Source: DATKCA01 sp035544675
GTDB taxonomy: Bacteria > Acidobacteriota > Thermoanaerobaculia > Gp7-AA8
Direction: 5' to 3'
Assembly: GCA_035544675.1 (NCBI GenBank)
Contig: DATKCA010000039.1
Location: 1 to 42,543 of the forward strand
DNA: 42,543 bases
Each line of letters begins with the position of its first letter. The first letter of the stretch is position 1. Of this stretch, positions 8,712 to 17,343 are shown piece after piece. The notes under the pieces were generated by a model. That model saw only the letters and a program-made list of their open reading frames with translations. It searched no databases and had not been told where the DNA came from. The position numbers were made by a program, and so were the translations under genes.

Positions 8712-11455
8712 ACCGGGGCGGGCGAGGACACGCGTCCTCCGAGGTAACGACCGGTGATGCTGGCCGGATTCGCCGCGATCTCCGCGGGCGTGCCCACGCC
8801 CACGATCTCACCCCCGCCGTCTCCACCCTCCGGTCCCAGGTCGATGACCCAGTCGGAGGCCTCGATGAGCTGCAGGTTGTGCTCGATCACCAGCACGGAG
8901 TTGCCGCGGTCGATGAGGTCGCGGAACGTCCCGATGAGCTGCTCGACGTCGGTGGAGTGCAGGCCGGTGGTCGGCTCGTCGAAGAGGAACAGCCGGTGCG
9001 CGTCCGACTTCGCGTTCTCACTGAGGAAGGACGCGAGCTTCAGCCGCTGCGCCTCGCCACCCGATAGAGACTCCGTCGACTGGCCGAGCCGGAGGTAGCC
9101 GAGGCCGACGGAGCGGAGCGCGTCGAGTTTGCGGAGGAGAGGGCGCTTGTCGACGAAGAACTTCGTCGCCTCCTCGACGGTCATCTTCAGGATCGCGTCG
9201 ACGTTCCGGCCCTTGTAGTTGACCCTGAGGACCTGGTCGTTGAAGCGCTTGCCCTCGCACTTGTCGCAGATCACTTCCACATCGGCGAGGAACTGCATGT
9301 CGATCGTGACCGTTCCTGCTCCCTGGCACGCGTCGCAGCGTCCGCCGTCGGTGTTGAACGAGAACATCCCCGGCGTGACTCCGTTGAGCCTGGCGGCCGT
9401 GGTCTCGGAGAGAATCTTCCGGATCTCGTCCCACGCCTTGACGTAGGTGGCCGGGTTCGAGCGCGTGGAGCGGCCGATGGGCGACTGGTCCACGAACACC
9501 AGGTCGTGGACCTCGTCGACTCCCTCGAGCCGATCGATGATGCCGGTCTCGAGGCCGCTCACGCCGCGGAGGTCGCGCTGGTAGCGGTTGAAGAGACAGT
9601 TGCGGATGAGGGTCGACTTGCCGGAGCCGGAGACACCGGTGACGGCGACCAGTTGTCCGAGCGGAATCTCGGCGTCCACGCCTTTGAGGTTGTGCTCGCG
9701 GGCGCCGACGATGCGGATGGCGCCTCGCTCATCCTCCCGCCCGGCCCGGGGAGCCGGTGACGAGACCGGCGCTCCATCGGTCACGCGGGTCTTTCCGGCG
9801 TAGAGAATCTGGCCGCCATACTCGCCCGCGCCCGGCCCCATCTCCAGCAGATGATCCGCGCCGGCGATGATGGTCGGGTCGTGCTCGACGACGATCACGG
9901 TGTTGCCGGCGTTGCGCAGGCGGCGCAGGACCGCGAGCAGCCGCTCGCTGTCGCGCGCGTGCAGTCCCACGGTCGGCTCGTCGATGACGTACATCGTCTC
10001 GGTGAGCGCGCTGCCGAGGGCCGCGGCGAGGTTGATGCGCTGCGCCTCGCCGCCGGAGAGGGTCCGCGTCTGGCGGTCGAGCGTGAGATAGGAGAGGCCA
10101 ACCTCATCGAGATAGACGAGGCGATTGACGATCTCGCGGCGAAGATGTCCAGCCGTGGCTTCTTCGGTTTTCGAGAGCGCGAGGAACTCCCAGAAGCGCC
10201 GCGCGGTCTTCACGTTCATGGCGAAGAGATCGCCGACGGTGAGGTCGCGGAACCGCACATTGGCCGCGGCGGTCTTCAGCCGCGAGCCGTGGCAGTGCGG
10301 ACATGAGTCGTAGCGGCGGTACTTGGCGAGCTTCACGCGGACGTGGATCTTGTACTTCTTCGTCTCCAGCCACTCGAAGAATCCCTTGATGCCGTACCAC
10401 TTGCTGCGGCCGTTGTAGAGAAGATCCCACTCCGCGGCGGTGAGCTCGTCGATGGGAACGTCCAGTCGCAGTCCGTACTTCTTCGAGGCCTTCTCCAGAT
10501 CCTCGTAGCAGTCTTCGTATCCGGCCGAGTTCCACGGCGAGATCGGAAGCTCGTCCAGACGCAGGGCCCGATTGGGGATCACCTTCTCCATGTCGATGCC
10601 GATGATCCGGCCGTAGCCCTGGCAATGCGTACAGGCGCCGAGCGGTGAGTTGAACGAAAACAGGTGCGGCGTCGGCTCGATGAACTCGGTCCCGCACCTG
10701 TTGCACGCGAATCGCGACGTGAAGCGGTGGCTGACCCAGCCCTGGTCCGATTCCTCGAGCACGTTCACCGTTCCCTTCGACAGCTCGAACGCCCCCTCGA
10801 TGGCCTCGGTGATCTCCGCCATGCGCTCCTTGTCGATGCGCAGCCGCGTGATCACCAGCTCGAGCGATGTGAACCCGGAGGTGTCGTACTGCTTGAGGTC
10901 CCTCACCTGGTGGTCGATCCAGGCGCGATAGAAGCCCGCCTTCATGAGCTGCTTGAGGACTTCGCCGCGGTTCTCGGCCTCGAAGAAGATCGGCGCCAGG
11001 ACCACCGCGCGCCGGCCGTTCAGCATCCCGGCGATCTCGCGGGTAATCGACTCAGGCGACTCCTTGCGCACCGGCACGTTGCACTCCGGGCAGCGCGTCT
11101 CGCCGGTGTAGGTCATGAAGAGGCGGATGTGATCGGCCAGCTCCGTGGCGGTGGCCACCGTGGAGCGGGCGTTCTTGACCGAGTTCTTCTGCTCGACGGC
11201 GATGGCCGGCAGGATCCCGTCGATCTCGTCGACGTCGGGGCGGTCGATGCGCTCGAGGAACTGCCGCACGTACGTCGACATCGATTCGACGAACCGCCGC
11301 TGCCCCTCCGCATAGAGGGTATTGAAGGCCAGCGACGACTTCCCCGAGCCGGAGGGACCGGTGACCACCGTCAGCTGGCGCTGCGGAATGTCCACCGAGA
11401 CGTTCTTCAGGTTGTGCGTGCGTGCCCCGCGGATGGCGATGGTGCGGGTCGGCAT
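8702..11455 (-). CDS. uvrA: Excinuclease ABC subunit A (UvrA or UvrA paralogue)
   Basis: Damage-recognition ATPase of nucleotide excision repair, 917 residues. It has two ABC modules: GPSGSGKSS and the signature LSGGEAQR with YVIDEPTVGLH in the first, GVSGSGKST and LSGGEAQR with LFDEPTTGLH in the second. Zinc-module cysteines are present (CPEC, CNRC with CTHC, CPHC, CDAC with CDKC). The early motif YVRQFLERIDRPDVDEIDG differs from the commonest UvrA version, so this may be a lineage-specific paralogue. UvrB-binding and insertion regions appear present by length. Between the ABC modules the sequence DGAPVSSPAP is encoded by a palindromic DNA repeat (9752-9776), and the tail VSSPAPVRR is encoded by another that also supplies the stop. 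ATG 11455 fits the family N-terminus; no Shine-Dalgarno sequence is visible. Confidence 0.93.
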   Translation of the reverse strand: MPTRTIAIRGARTHNLKNVSVDIPQRQLTVVTGPSGSGKSSLAFNTLYAEGQRRFVESMSTYVRQFLERIDRPDVDEIDGILPAIAVEQKNSVKNARSTVATATELADHIRLFMTYTGETRCPECNVPVRKESPESITREIAGMLNGRRAVVLAPIFFEAENRGEVLKQLMKAGFYRAWIDHQVRDLKQYDTSGFTSLELVITRLRIDKERMAEITEAIEGAFELSKGTVNVLEESDQGWVSHRFTSRFACNRCGTEFIEPTPHLFSFNSPLGACTHCQGYGRIIGIDMEKVIPNRALRLDELPISPWNSAGYEDCYEDLEKASKKYGLRLDVPIDELTAAEWDLLYNGRSKWYGIKGFFEWLETKKYKIHVRVKLAKYRRYDSCPHCHGSRLKTAAANVRFRDLTVGDLFAMNVKTARRFWEFLALSKTEEATAGHLRREIVNRLVYLDEVGLSYLTLDRQTRTLSGGEAQRINLAAALGSALTETMYVIDEPTVGLHARDSERLLAVLRRLRNAGNTVIVVEHDPTIIAGADHLLEMGPGAGEYGGQILYAGKTRVTDGAPVSSPAPRAGREDERGAIRIVGAREHNLKGVDAEIPLGQLVAVTGVSGSGKSTLIRNCLFNRYQRDLRGVSGLETGIIDRLEGVDEVHDLVFVDQSPIGRSTRSNPATYVKAWDEIRKILSETTAARLNGVTPGMFSFNTDGGRCDACQGAGTVTIDMQFLADVEVICDKCEGKRFNDQVLRVNYKGRNVDAILKMTVEEATKFFVDKRPLLRKLDALRSVGLGYLRLGQSTESLSGGEAQRLKLASFLSENAKSDAHRLFLFDEPTTGLHSTDVEQLIGTFRDLIDRGNSVLVIEHNLQLIEASDWVIDLGPEGGDGGGEIVGVGTPAEIAANPASITGRYLGGRVSSPAPVRR
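9752..9776 (-). repeat. TGGAGCGCCG-family palindrome inside uvrA, copy 5
   Basis: A diverged copy on the minus strand (TGGAGCGCCGGTCTCGTC then ACCGGCT) with a 6-bp core stem GCCGGT/ACCGGC. It is read in frame as GAPVSSPA between the two ABC modules of UvrA, the same peptide as from copy 3 in the DUF2339 gene. Confidence 0.65.
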
Positions 11456-11503
11456 ATCGAGATGACAACCCGCTGGGAGTGACGGCTGTTCCTTCTGGCG
11501 GCG

Positions 11504-11618
11504 AGGCCACTAGGGAGCCTCTCTCGCAACTTTGTGATCTCTGTGACTCTGTGGTTGACGTCAAACCACAGAGTCACAGAGGACGCAGAGCTTACGCAGA
11601 GGTTCCTTAGGCCACTAG
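11504..11618. mobile_element. MITE-like palindromic CACAGAG element with 10-bp direct repeats
   Basis: A perfect inverted repeat (CTCTGTGACTCTGTGGTT at 11539-11556, complement at 11564-11581, spacer 11557-11563) forms the centre. Similarity between the arms continues outward to about 45 bp per arm with mismatches. The right half shows a roughly 9-bp CACAGAG/CGCAGAG periodicity. AGGCCACTAG occurs exactly at 11504-11513 and 11609-11618 and flanks a 95-bp interior, as a target-site duplication would. The right copy contains the stop codon of the S41 peptidase gene. It has no coding capacity, so mobility would have to be in trans. The interior may also work as a bidirectional hairpin between the S41 gene and uvrA. 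Confidence 0.6.
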
Positions 11619-12988
11619 CGAATCGGGCGAAGGAGCACCGCGGCTGCTCTGGCCGCTCGCTGGTGGGCGCTGTCGAAGTCTCTCCAGGGAACGAGAACGT
11701 CCGGCATGACCCCGAGGACTTCGTTCGATCCGTCGGCGCGCATGCGCGCGCAGTCGGGGAGTGCGAGGCGGCCGCGCGAGTTCGGCAGGTTCACGAAGAT
11801 CCCTCCGTTCGTGTGGCCGCAGCCTGAGCCGCGGGTCGGCAGGCCCACGATCTTCGCCGCCTTGTTGTCCTGCAGGATCGCCGCGAAGTACTCGGCAGCC
11901 GATGCGGTCCCTCCATCGACGAGCACCGTGAGCGGCAGGCGGTTGGTGCCTTCTTTATAGCGGTACTGGCTCGGGTTGAAGAGGACGTTCCTGTTCGGAA
12001 TGCCGTCGAGCGAGCCCGGCTTCGCGTACGGCAGGAATCCTGTTGCGTAGAACTCGGAGACCACGAGCTGGGAGCAGCCGGGCTGCTTCGGTGGATCGGC
12101 CCACAGCCCGCTGCGGTCGCACGGCTTGCCAGCCTCCTTCGCGGCACGCGAGAACACCGAGACAGCACGCTCGTTGCCGCTGACGTCGGCGGCGCGCTGT
12201 TCGAGCTGGCTGACCCAGTGCGGGTGGCGGACGAACGCCATTCGTGACCCCTTCAGCGGCACGGGCGTCATCACGCGCGCCGCCGGCTCCACCCAGTCCG
12301 ATCCGCCGCCGTTGCGCGTGATGTCGACGACGATCGAGCGCGCCCCTGCTTTCTGCAGCGACTTCAGGCGCCGCTCCAGCGCCGCGGTCAGCAGATCGGC
12401 GGTCCTGAGCCGCACGCGCCAGGGGCAATCGGATTCGCACTGGGCGTCTTCGGAGAGCTGCAGCGCCGCGACAGCCGCCGAGCAGAGCGCGGGATGCGCT
12501 GTCTCGCTGAAGTCGTGGATTCGCACGATGCCGGTGCGGCCGGCGAGAACACCGCCGGGAAAATATGCGGCGTCGGCGTCCTCGATCGGCACGTAGTCAT
12601 CGAGGCGGCCGAAGTTGATGCCGCCGAAGTCGCGGCTGACGTAGCCGAGGCGCTGGCAGAGCGGCTTCGCTTCCACCGCGCCGGCGGGGGCGGGCGGCCC
12701 GGCCCAGCGCACGTAGGCGTGACCGTCACCGAAAGCGCTCATGAACCATTCGATCGCCCTTTGCGCTTCGATGTCGTCCCTGGCGGCGCGGATGCGATCC
12801 TCGGTTCGCTTCCGCACGCCGGGCAGATCGACCCGGCGGTCCTCGATCACGGAATCGAGGTTCGCGTAGTGCGACGAGATCTCGGCGAGGATGAAGTGGA
12901 AGTCCTCCAGCCACTGCTCGGCGGTATTCGCGTTGGCGACCCCGGCGACGGCCAGCAGGATGAGCGTGGTGGGGATGACACGGCGCAT
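11615..12988 (-). CDS. Secreted S41-family (C-terminal processing type) peptidase
   Basis: An exported serine peptidase of 457 residues. Residues 1-20 are a signal peptide (MRRVIPTTLILLAVAGVANA). A helical region with FGDGHAYV (about 86-93) resembles the N-terminal part of S41 enzymes. A beta strand VVDITRNGGGSDW leads into the catalytic half. The nucleophile motif is LVDGGTASAAEYF with S363 as candidate serine, followed by KIVGLPTRGSGCG. A general-base lysine is plausible in DNKAAK (376 or 379), but I cannot fix it by alignment. No PDZ domain is obvious. Several cysteines (C111, C169, C184, C188, C290, C305, C390, C416) suit an oxidising compartment. The gene follows the aldo/keto reductase by 13 nt. 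Its stop codon lies in the flanking repeat of a MITE-like element. Substrate unknown. Confidence 0.82.
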   Translation of the reverse strand: MRRVIPTTLILLAVAGVANANTAEQWLEDFHFILAEISSHYANLDSVIEDRRVDLPGVRKRTEDRIRAARDDIEAQRAIEWFMSAFGDGHAYVRWAGPPAPAGAVEAKPLCQRLGYVSRDFGGINFGRLDDYVPIEDADAAYFPGGVLAGRTGIVRIHDFSETAHPALCSAAVAALQLSEDAQCESDCPWRVRLRTADLLTAALERRLKSLQKAGARSIVVDITRNGGGSDWVEPAARVMTPVPLKGSRMAFVRHPHWVSQLEQRAADVSGNERAVSVFSRAAKEAGKPCDRSGLWADPPKQPGCSQLVVSEFYATGFLPYAKPGSLDGIPNRNVLFNPSQYRYKEGTNRLPLTVLVDGGTASAAEYFAAILQDNKAAKIVGLPTRGSGCGHTNGGIFVNLPNSRGRLALPDCARMRADGSNEVLGVMPDVLVPWRDFDSAHQRAARAAAVLLRPIR

Positions 12989-13001
12989 GTCGATGAGACG
13001 A

Positions 13002-13985
13002 TCAGATCCGGATTCCGTGTCGCTGGTAGAAGTTGTAGCTGCCCAGGCGGGCGCGGAGTTTCTCGACCACGTCGGGCGGCAGGACTTCTTCCGCGGCGGC
13101 GGCGTTGGCCTCGACCTGCCGGATGTTGCGCGCGCCCGGAATCGTGGTCGAGACGGCGTCGTGGGCGAGGACGAAGCGCAGCGCTCCCTCCGCCGCGCTT
13201 TGGGCCGCGCCGCCCATGATCGACTTCACCTCGTCCACTTTGGCCACGACCTCCTCCATCCGCCTGGGCGTCAGGAAGTTCTGCCGCACGTCGTCGGAGG
13301 GGAAGACGGCATCCTGCCGGTACTTGCCGGTCAGCAGGCCGGAGGCGAGCGGGACGCGCGCGATGACGCCGTATCCCTTCTCCTTGGCGAGCGGGAACAG
13401 TTGCTCGGCCGGCGCCTGATTGAGGACGTTGTAGAGGACCTGCAGGGTGTGGCCCCAGTCCTTCTCGACGATCTCCGCTCCCTCGTCGACCGAGGAGACG
13501 GAGATGCCCCAGAACCGGATCTTCCCAACGTCCTGCAGGCGCTCCATGGCGTCCTGGATCTCGCCGCGGCGGAGATCGGACATCGATGGATTGTGCATCT
13601 GGTAGAGGTCGATGTAGTCGGTGCGCAGGCGCTTGAGTGACCCGTCGATGGCCAGGGAGATGTGCTGGCGGGAGAAGTCCTTGCGGAGCTCGGCGCCGCT
13701 CTTGACGACGCCGACCTTGGTGGCGATGACGACGTCTTCGCGGCGCCGCGCCAGGACGATGCCGAGGAGCGACTCGCTGCGGCCGAAGCCGTAGCTGTCG
13801 GCGGTGTCGAAGAAGTTGATGCCCAGCTCGCGTGCGCGCCGGATCGTGGCCAGCGACTCCTGATCGTCGGTCTTCCCCCAGCCGAACGGCGTCCCGCCCG
13901 CCTCGGATGCGCCGCCGATGGCCCAGGCGCCGAATCCGATGGCGCTGACCCTGAGTCCTGTTCTGCCGAGCTCTCGGTACTCCAT
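13002..13985 (-). CDS. Aldo/keto reductase
   Basis: An NAD(P)H-dependent oxidoreductase of the aldo/keto reductase (TIM barrel) superfamily, 327 residues and cytosolic. The catalytic tetrad is visible: D60 and Y65 in FFDTADSYG, K90 in VIATKVG and H131 in YQMHNPS. The C-terminal cofactor loop reads TTIPGARNIRQVEAN, typical of the family. The N-terminus MEYRELGRTGLRVSAIGFG is the standard start for the YajO/Tas-like branch and supports ATG 13985. It is 51 nt downstream of serA and 13 nt upstream of the S41 peptidase gene on the same strand, so it may be read from the serine operon. Nothing in the sequence shows a link to serine metabolism. Substrate unknown. Confidence 0.9.
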   Translation of the reverse strand: MEYRELGRTGLRVSAIGFGAWAIGGASEAGGTPFGWGKTDDQESLATIRRARELGINFFDTADSYGFGRSESLLGIVLARRREDVVIATKVGVVKSGAELRKDFSRQHISLAIDGSLKRLRTDYIDLYQMHNPSMSDLRRGEIQDAMERLQDVGKIRFWGISVSSVDEGAEIVEKDWGHTLQVLYNVLNQAPAEQLFPLAKEKGYGVIARVPLASGLLTGKYRQDAVFPSDDVRQNFLTPRRMEEVVAKVDEVKSIMGGAAQSAAEGALRFVLAHDAVSTTIPGARNIRQVEANAAAAEEVLPPDVVEKLRARLGSYNFYQRHGIRI

Positions 13986-14036
13986 CGATCTGATCAGCTT
14001 AGTGGAGGTCAGCGAATCCTGCCTGTCCTCCTGCTC

Positions 14037-15623
14037 CTACAGCCGTACCTGCTTCACTTCCTCCATCTCGCGATACGACTTGAGAAAGTTCAGCGTGTCG
14101 TTGTCCAGCGGCGAGTCGATGGTGATGATGGCCATGGCCTTTCCCCCATCCTCGCTGCGCGCAAGGTTGTACTCGGCGATGTTGATCTCGCGGTCGCCCA
14201 GGAGTGTGCCCACCTTGCCGACCACGCCCGGAACGTCCTTGTTGATGATGTAGATCAGGTGCCCCTCCGGCTTGAACTCGACCCGGAAGTTGTTCACCGA
14301 TACGATCCTCTGGTTCTTCTCGCTGAACAGCGTACCGGAGACGCACATCTCCTCCCGTCCCGACGAGGCCCGGAACGTAATCAGGTTCGTGTAGTTGAGC
14401 GGCGTGGGGTGTGTGGTGGAGCTGATGGCGATCCCGCGCGCCTCGGCCACCGACTGCGCGTTCACGAAGTTCACCGACTCGGCCATGAACGGCGCCAGCA
14501 TTCCCTTGAGCGCCGCGACCGACAGAATCTTCGTCAGCCGTTCCTCGATGCCCCACAACTCCACCTCGGCCCGATTCACCGGACCGCTCAGCAGCTGCGC
14601 GGCGAAGCCTCCGAGTTTCTCGGCGAGATCGATCATCGGTCCGGCATCGGTGTCGGCCAGTCCCTCGAACGGCAGGTTCACCGCGGAAACGAAGATCGAG
14701 CCGCGCAGCGCCTCCACGACCATCTCCGCGGTCTGCACCGCCACCCGGTCCTGCGCCTCGATCGTGTTCGCGCCGATATGCGGCGAGAGGATGATGTTCT
14801 TCGCGGTCACCAGGGGATGATCCTTCCCCGGCGGCTCGGCCTCGTACACGTCGATCGCGGCGCCGGCGATCTTTCCGGAGTTCAACGCCTCTGCAAGGGC
14901 CGTCTCTTCGTAGATACCGCCTCGCGCGATGTTCAGCACGACGGTGCCGTCCTTCATCTTCGCGATCTCGACTCTCCCGATCAGCCCGCGCGTCTCGTCC
15001 GTCAGCGGCGTGTGCACGGTGATGAAGTCCGACTCGGCCAGTAGCTGGTCGAGACCGGCCTGCTCCGCCCCCACCCGCTCGTAGACCGTGGCTGCGACGT
15101 ACGGGTCGTAGGCGATGACGCGCATGCCGAACGCGCGCGCCCGCGTCGCCACGCGCGTGCCGATGCGCCCGAGGCCGATGATGCCGAGCGTCTTTCCATT
15201 GAGCTCCATGCCCAGGAACTTCGAACGCGTCCACTCTCCGCGTTTCACCGAGGCGTGGGCCTCCGGAATGTTGCGGCAAAGGGCCAGCAGCATCGCCAGC
15301 GTGTGCTCGGTGGCCGACATGATGTTCGCCGTCGGGGCGTTGATGACCAGGATCCCCCGGGCAGTGCACGCGTCGACGTCGACGTTGTCGAGCCCCACTC
15401 CGGCCCTTCCCACGATCCGCAGCCGCGTGCCGGTATTGACCAGCCCCGGCGTGACGGCCGTGCCGCTGCGCGTGATCAAGGCATCGGACTCCGCGACTGC
15501 CCCGAGCAGGTCGGGGCCCTCGAGGCCGGGTCGATAGTCGAGATCGACATCCCTGGCCTGCCGGAGGATGGCCAGACCCGACTCGGCCAGCGAGTCTGTG
15601 ACGAGCACGCGGAACTGCGTCAT
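14037..15623 (-). CDS. serA: D-3-phosphoglycerate dehydrogenase
   Basis: First committed step of phosphorylated serine synthesis: 3-phosphoglycerate plus NAD to 3-phosphohydroxypyruvate. It has 528 residues, the long form. The Rossmann motif is GLGRIGTRVA (G150, G152, G155). Catalytic residues are R234 in NIARGG, E263 in DVYEAEPP and H282 in LSPHIGANT. After the catalytic part comes an intervening allosteric-substrate-binding type domain (about 315-450), then a C-terminal ACT domain (about 455-528: HLIYIINKDVPGVVGKVGTLL), so serine feedback is likely from family knowledge. ATG 15623 overlaps the stop of the aminotransferase gene (ATGA), implying coupled translation. The frame is open far upstream, but that part only shadows the aminotransferase. 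Confidence 0.96.
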   Translation of the reverse strand: MTQFRVLVTDSLAESGLAILRQARDVDLDYRPGLEGPDLLGAVAESDALITRSGTAVTPGLVNTGTRLRIVGRAGVGLDNVDVDACTARGILVINAPTANIMSATEHTLAMLLALCRNIPEAHASVKRGEWTRSKFLGMELNGKTLGIIGLGRIGTRVATRARAFGMRVIAYDPYVAATVYERVGAEQAGLDQLLAESDFITVHTPLTDETRGLIGRVEIAKMKDGTVVLNIARGGIYEETALAEALNSGKIAGAAIDVYEAEPPGKDHPLVTAKNIILSPHIGANTIEAQDRVAVQTAEMVVEALRGSIFVSAVNLPFEGLADTDAGPMIDLAEKLGGFAAQLLSGPVNRAEVELWGIEERLTKILSVAALKGMLAPFMAESVNFVNAQSVAEARGIAISSTTHPTPLNYTNLITFRASSGREEMCVSGTLFSEKNQRIVSVNNFRVEFKPEGHLIYIINKDVPGVVGKVGTLLGDREINIAEYNLARSEDGGKAMAIITIDSPLDNDTLNFLKSYREMEEVKQVRL

Positions 15624-16699
15624 GCGGTGGCGATCTCCACGAGCGCGTCGAGCATCCGTTCCAGCGACTGGAGAGGGATGTCGCCCATGTGGCCGATGCG
15701 GAACGTCGTCTCCTTCCACTGACCGTAGCCGCCACCCAGGATGAAGCCGCGTTCCTTCATATGGGTGCGGAGCGCCTCGGGCGCCGTGAGCGGCTCCAGC
15801 GCCGTGACCGTCACCGAGGCGTGCTCGCGATCGGAGGCCAGCCTGGCGAACTTCGCGGTGCGCTCGATCGTCATGTCGCGCATGCGCCGGTGCCGTTCGA
15901 AGCGCTTCGGGAGCGTCTCCTCCTTCAGGATGGAGTGGAGCTGCCTGGCCAGAGCGTAGAAGTGCGGGATCGACGGTGTGGAGGGGACGCCGTCGCTGTC
16001 GGCGTGCCGTTTGTAGTCGGCGAAGTCGAAGTAGGTCCCGCGGTACCGCCGTTTCTCCGCGCGCTCGAGCGCCGCCTTCGACACGGCGACGACGGTGATG
16101 CCTGGCGGGAGAGCGAGGCCTTTCTGAACGCTGGCCAGGCAGACGTCGAGTCCCCAGTCGTCGAAATGCACCGGCATCCCGCCGAGCGACGAGACGGCGT
16201 CGAGGAGGACGAGCGCGTCCGGCGCTTCGTCGCGCACGACCGCGGCCAGCGCGGCCACGTCGTTCGTCACGCCCGTGGACGTCTCGTTGTGAGTGATGGT
16301 GACCGCGTCGTAGTGCATGCGTCTCGACACGAGATGATCGGAGAGCGCGGCCGGGTCGATGGCCTGTCCCCACTCCACGTCGAGGCGGTCGACCTCGTAG
16401 CCGAGAGACTGCGCGATGTTGAACCAGCGCTCCGAGAACGCGCCGCACACGGTCACCAGGACGCGGCGGGCCACGCAGTTCTCCAGCGCGGCCTGCATCA
16501 CTCCGGTGCCGGACGACGTCACCACGAACGTGTCCTGCGCCGTGACGAAGAGCGACTTCAGGTTGGCGTTGATGCCGCGGAAGAGCTCTTTGAACTCCGC
16601 GCTGCGATGGCCGATCATCGGCCGGGTCATCTCGTTCAGGATCTCGGGTCGTACCCAGGTGGGGCCGGGGATGAAGTACCTGCAGTCTGTCGTTTTCAT
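15620..16699 (-). CDS. Class V aminotransferase, probable phosphoserine transaminase
   Basis: A PLP-dependent fold-type I enzyme of 359 residues in the serine-pyruvate/alanine-glyoxylate aminotransferase branch. It opens FIPGPTWVRPEIL; SSGTG (62-66) binds the cofactor phosphate; D167 in LLDAVSSLGG contacts the pyridine nitrogen; K193 in SVQKGLALPPG is the Schiff-base lysine. The C-terminal FRIGHMGD is also typical. By sequence alone it could be a serine-glyoxylate or alanine-glyoxylate enzyme. Its position, overlapping serB (ATGA) upstream and serA (ATGA) downstream, argues strongly that it does the SerC step, 3-phosphohydroxypyruvate to O-phosphoserine. No separate serC is in the window. ATG 16699 is the natural start. 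Confidence 0.88.
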   Translation of the reverse strand: MKTTDCRYFIPGPTWVRPEILNEMTRPMIGHRSAEFKELFRGINANLKSLFVTAQDTFVVTSSGTGVMQAALENCVARRVLVTVCGAFSERWFNIAQSLGYEVDRLDVEWGQAIDPAALSDHLVSRRMHYDAVTITHNETSTGVTNDVAALAAVVRDEAPDALVLLDAVSSLGGMPVHFDDWGLDVCLASVQKGLALPPGITVVAVSKAALERAEKRRYRGTYFDFADYKRHADSDGVPSTPSIPHFYALARQLHSILKEETLPKRFERHRRMRDMTIERTAKFARLASDREHASVTVTALEPLTAPEALRTHMKERGFILGGGYGQWKETTFRIGHMGDIPLQSLERMLDALVEIATA

Positions 16700-17343
16700 G
16701 GTTCGATGAGGTGTAAGAGAACCGCGTCCAGGCGCGGCGTAGCGATGAATACGTCAGCATTGTCTCTGACGCGAGGGCGCGTGTGAACACCTCCGAAGCC
16801 GATGAACAGATCGACGGCCGGCCGGGCCTCCAGGTCGCTGACGCCGTCGCCGATGAGCACGGCGTTTCCTTTCGACCGCGCCCGCACGTCGCGGACGACC
16901 AGCTCCTTCCCGCCCGTCCTGGTCAGAAATGAACGGCGGTCGAAGTCCTCGTAACCGCCTGCGGCGTCGAACTTCAGAGCGACGGCGTGCACCGCGCGAT
17001 GCGGAATCCGGAGGTGTTCGGCCAGCGGCTCGATGGCCTGGGCGATGCCTGCCGTGACGAGATGAATGTCCGATCCGGCGTTGCGCAGCGCGTCGATCGT
17101 CTCCGCGGCGCCTGCGACGAGCGAGTCCACGTAGCGCCGTCCCAACTCCTCGACCGCGCGCCGCGTCGGGCGGATGGCCTCGAGCCGCCGCCCGTACACC
17201 TCGTCGAGCGGGATCTGGCCGTTCATGGCCGCGTCGGTGAGGCGGGCGATCTCGGGATTGCCGCCCGCCAGAACGTCGATCCCCTCGATGGTGACCAGCG
17301 TGGAGTCGACATCGAAGAACACGAAGCGGTATCTCGCGCGCAT
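16696..17343 (-). CDS. serB: Phosphoserine phosphatase-like HAD enzyme
   Basis: A HAD-superfamily phosphatase of 215 residues, predicted to release serine from O-phosphoserine. The nucleophile motif is FFDVDSTLVTIEG (D11, acid/base D13), with the D-x-D-S-T and the downstream glutamate that mark SerB rather than generic HADs. Motif II is HLVTAGI, the lysine motif lies around GGKELVV or RSKGNAV, and motif III is IGDGVSDLEA. A helical cap lies between about 25 and 85 (DVLAGG to VEELGRRYVDSL). The start ATG 17343 shares one base with the upstream HAD stop (TGATG); the end overlaps the aminotransferase start (ATGA). Sequence upstream in frame is Arg/Pro-rich shadow. Together with serA and the aminotransferase it completes the three-step pathway. 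Confidence 0.87.
   Translation of the reverse strand: MRARYRFVFFDVDSTLVTIEGIDVLAGGNPEIARLTDAAMNGQIPLDEVYGRRLEAIRPTRRAVEELGRRYVDSLVAGAAETIDALRNAGSDIHLVTAGIAQAIEPLAEHLRIPHRAVHAVALKFDAAGGYEDFDRRSFLTRTGGKELVVRDVRARSKGNAVLIGDGVSDLEARPAVDLFIGFGGVHTRPRVRDNADVFIATPRLDAVLLHLIEP

Noticed and set aside
8685..8747. Mini-ORF starting MERRCPHRR with an AAGGAGG upstream
   Set aside because: The coding part is the palindromic repeat itself; the same peptide start arises wherever the repeat follows an A. The spacing to AAGGAGG is long and the sequence lies over the end of uvrA.
8702..11455. UvrA as an ABC-F or drug-export ATPase
   Set aside because: The CxxC zinc modules and the two widely spaced ABC halves with DEPTxGLH motifs are specific to UvrA.
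14037..16790. A 917-codon open frame reading as one long protein
   Set aside because: Only the last 528 codons are SerA; the upstream part is Arg/Pro/His-rich shadow of the aminotransferase in another frame.
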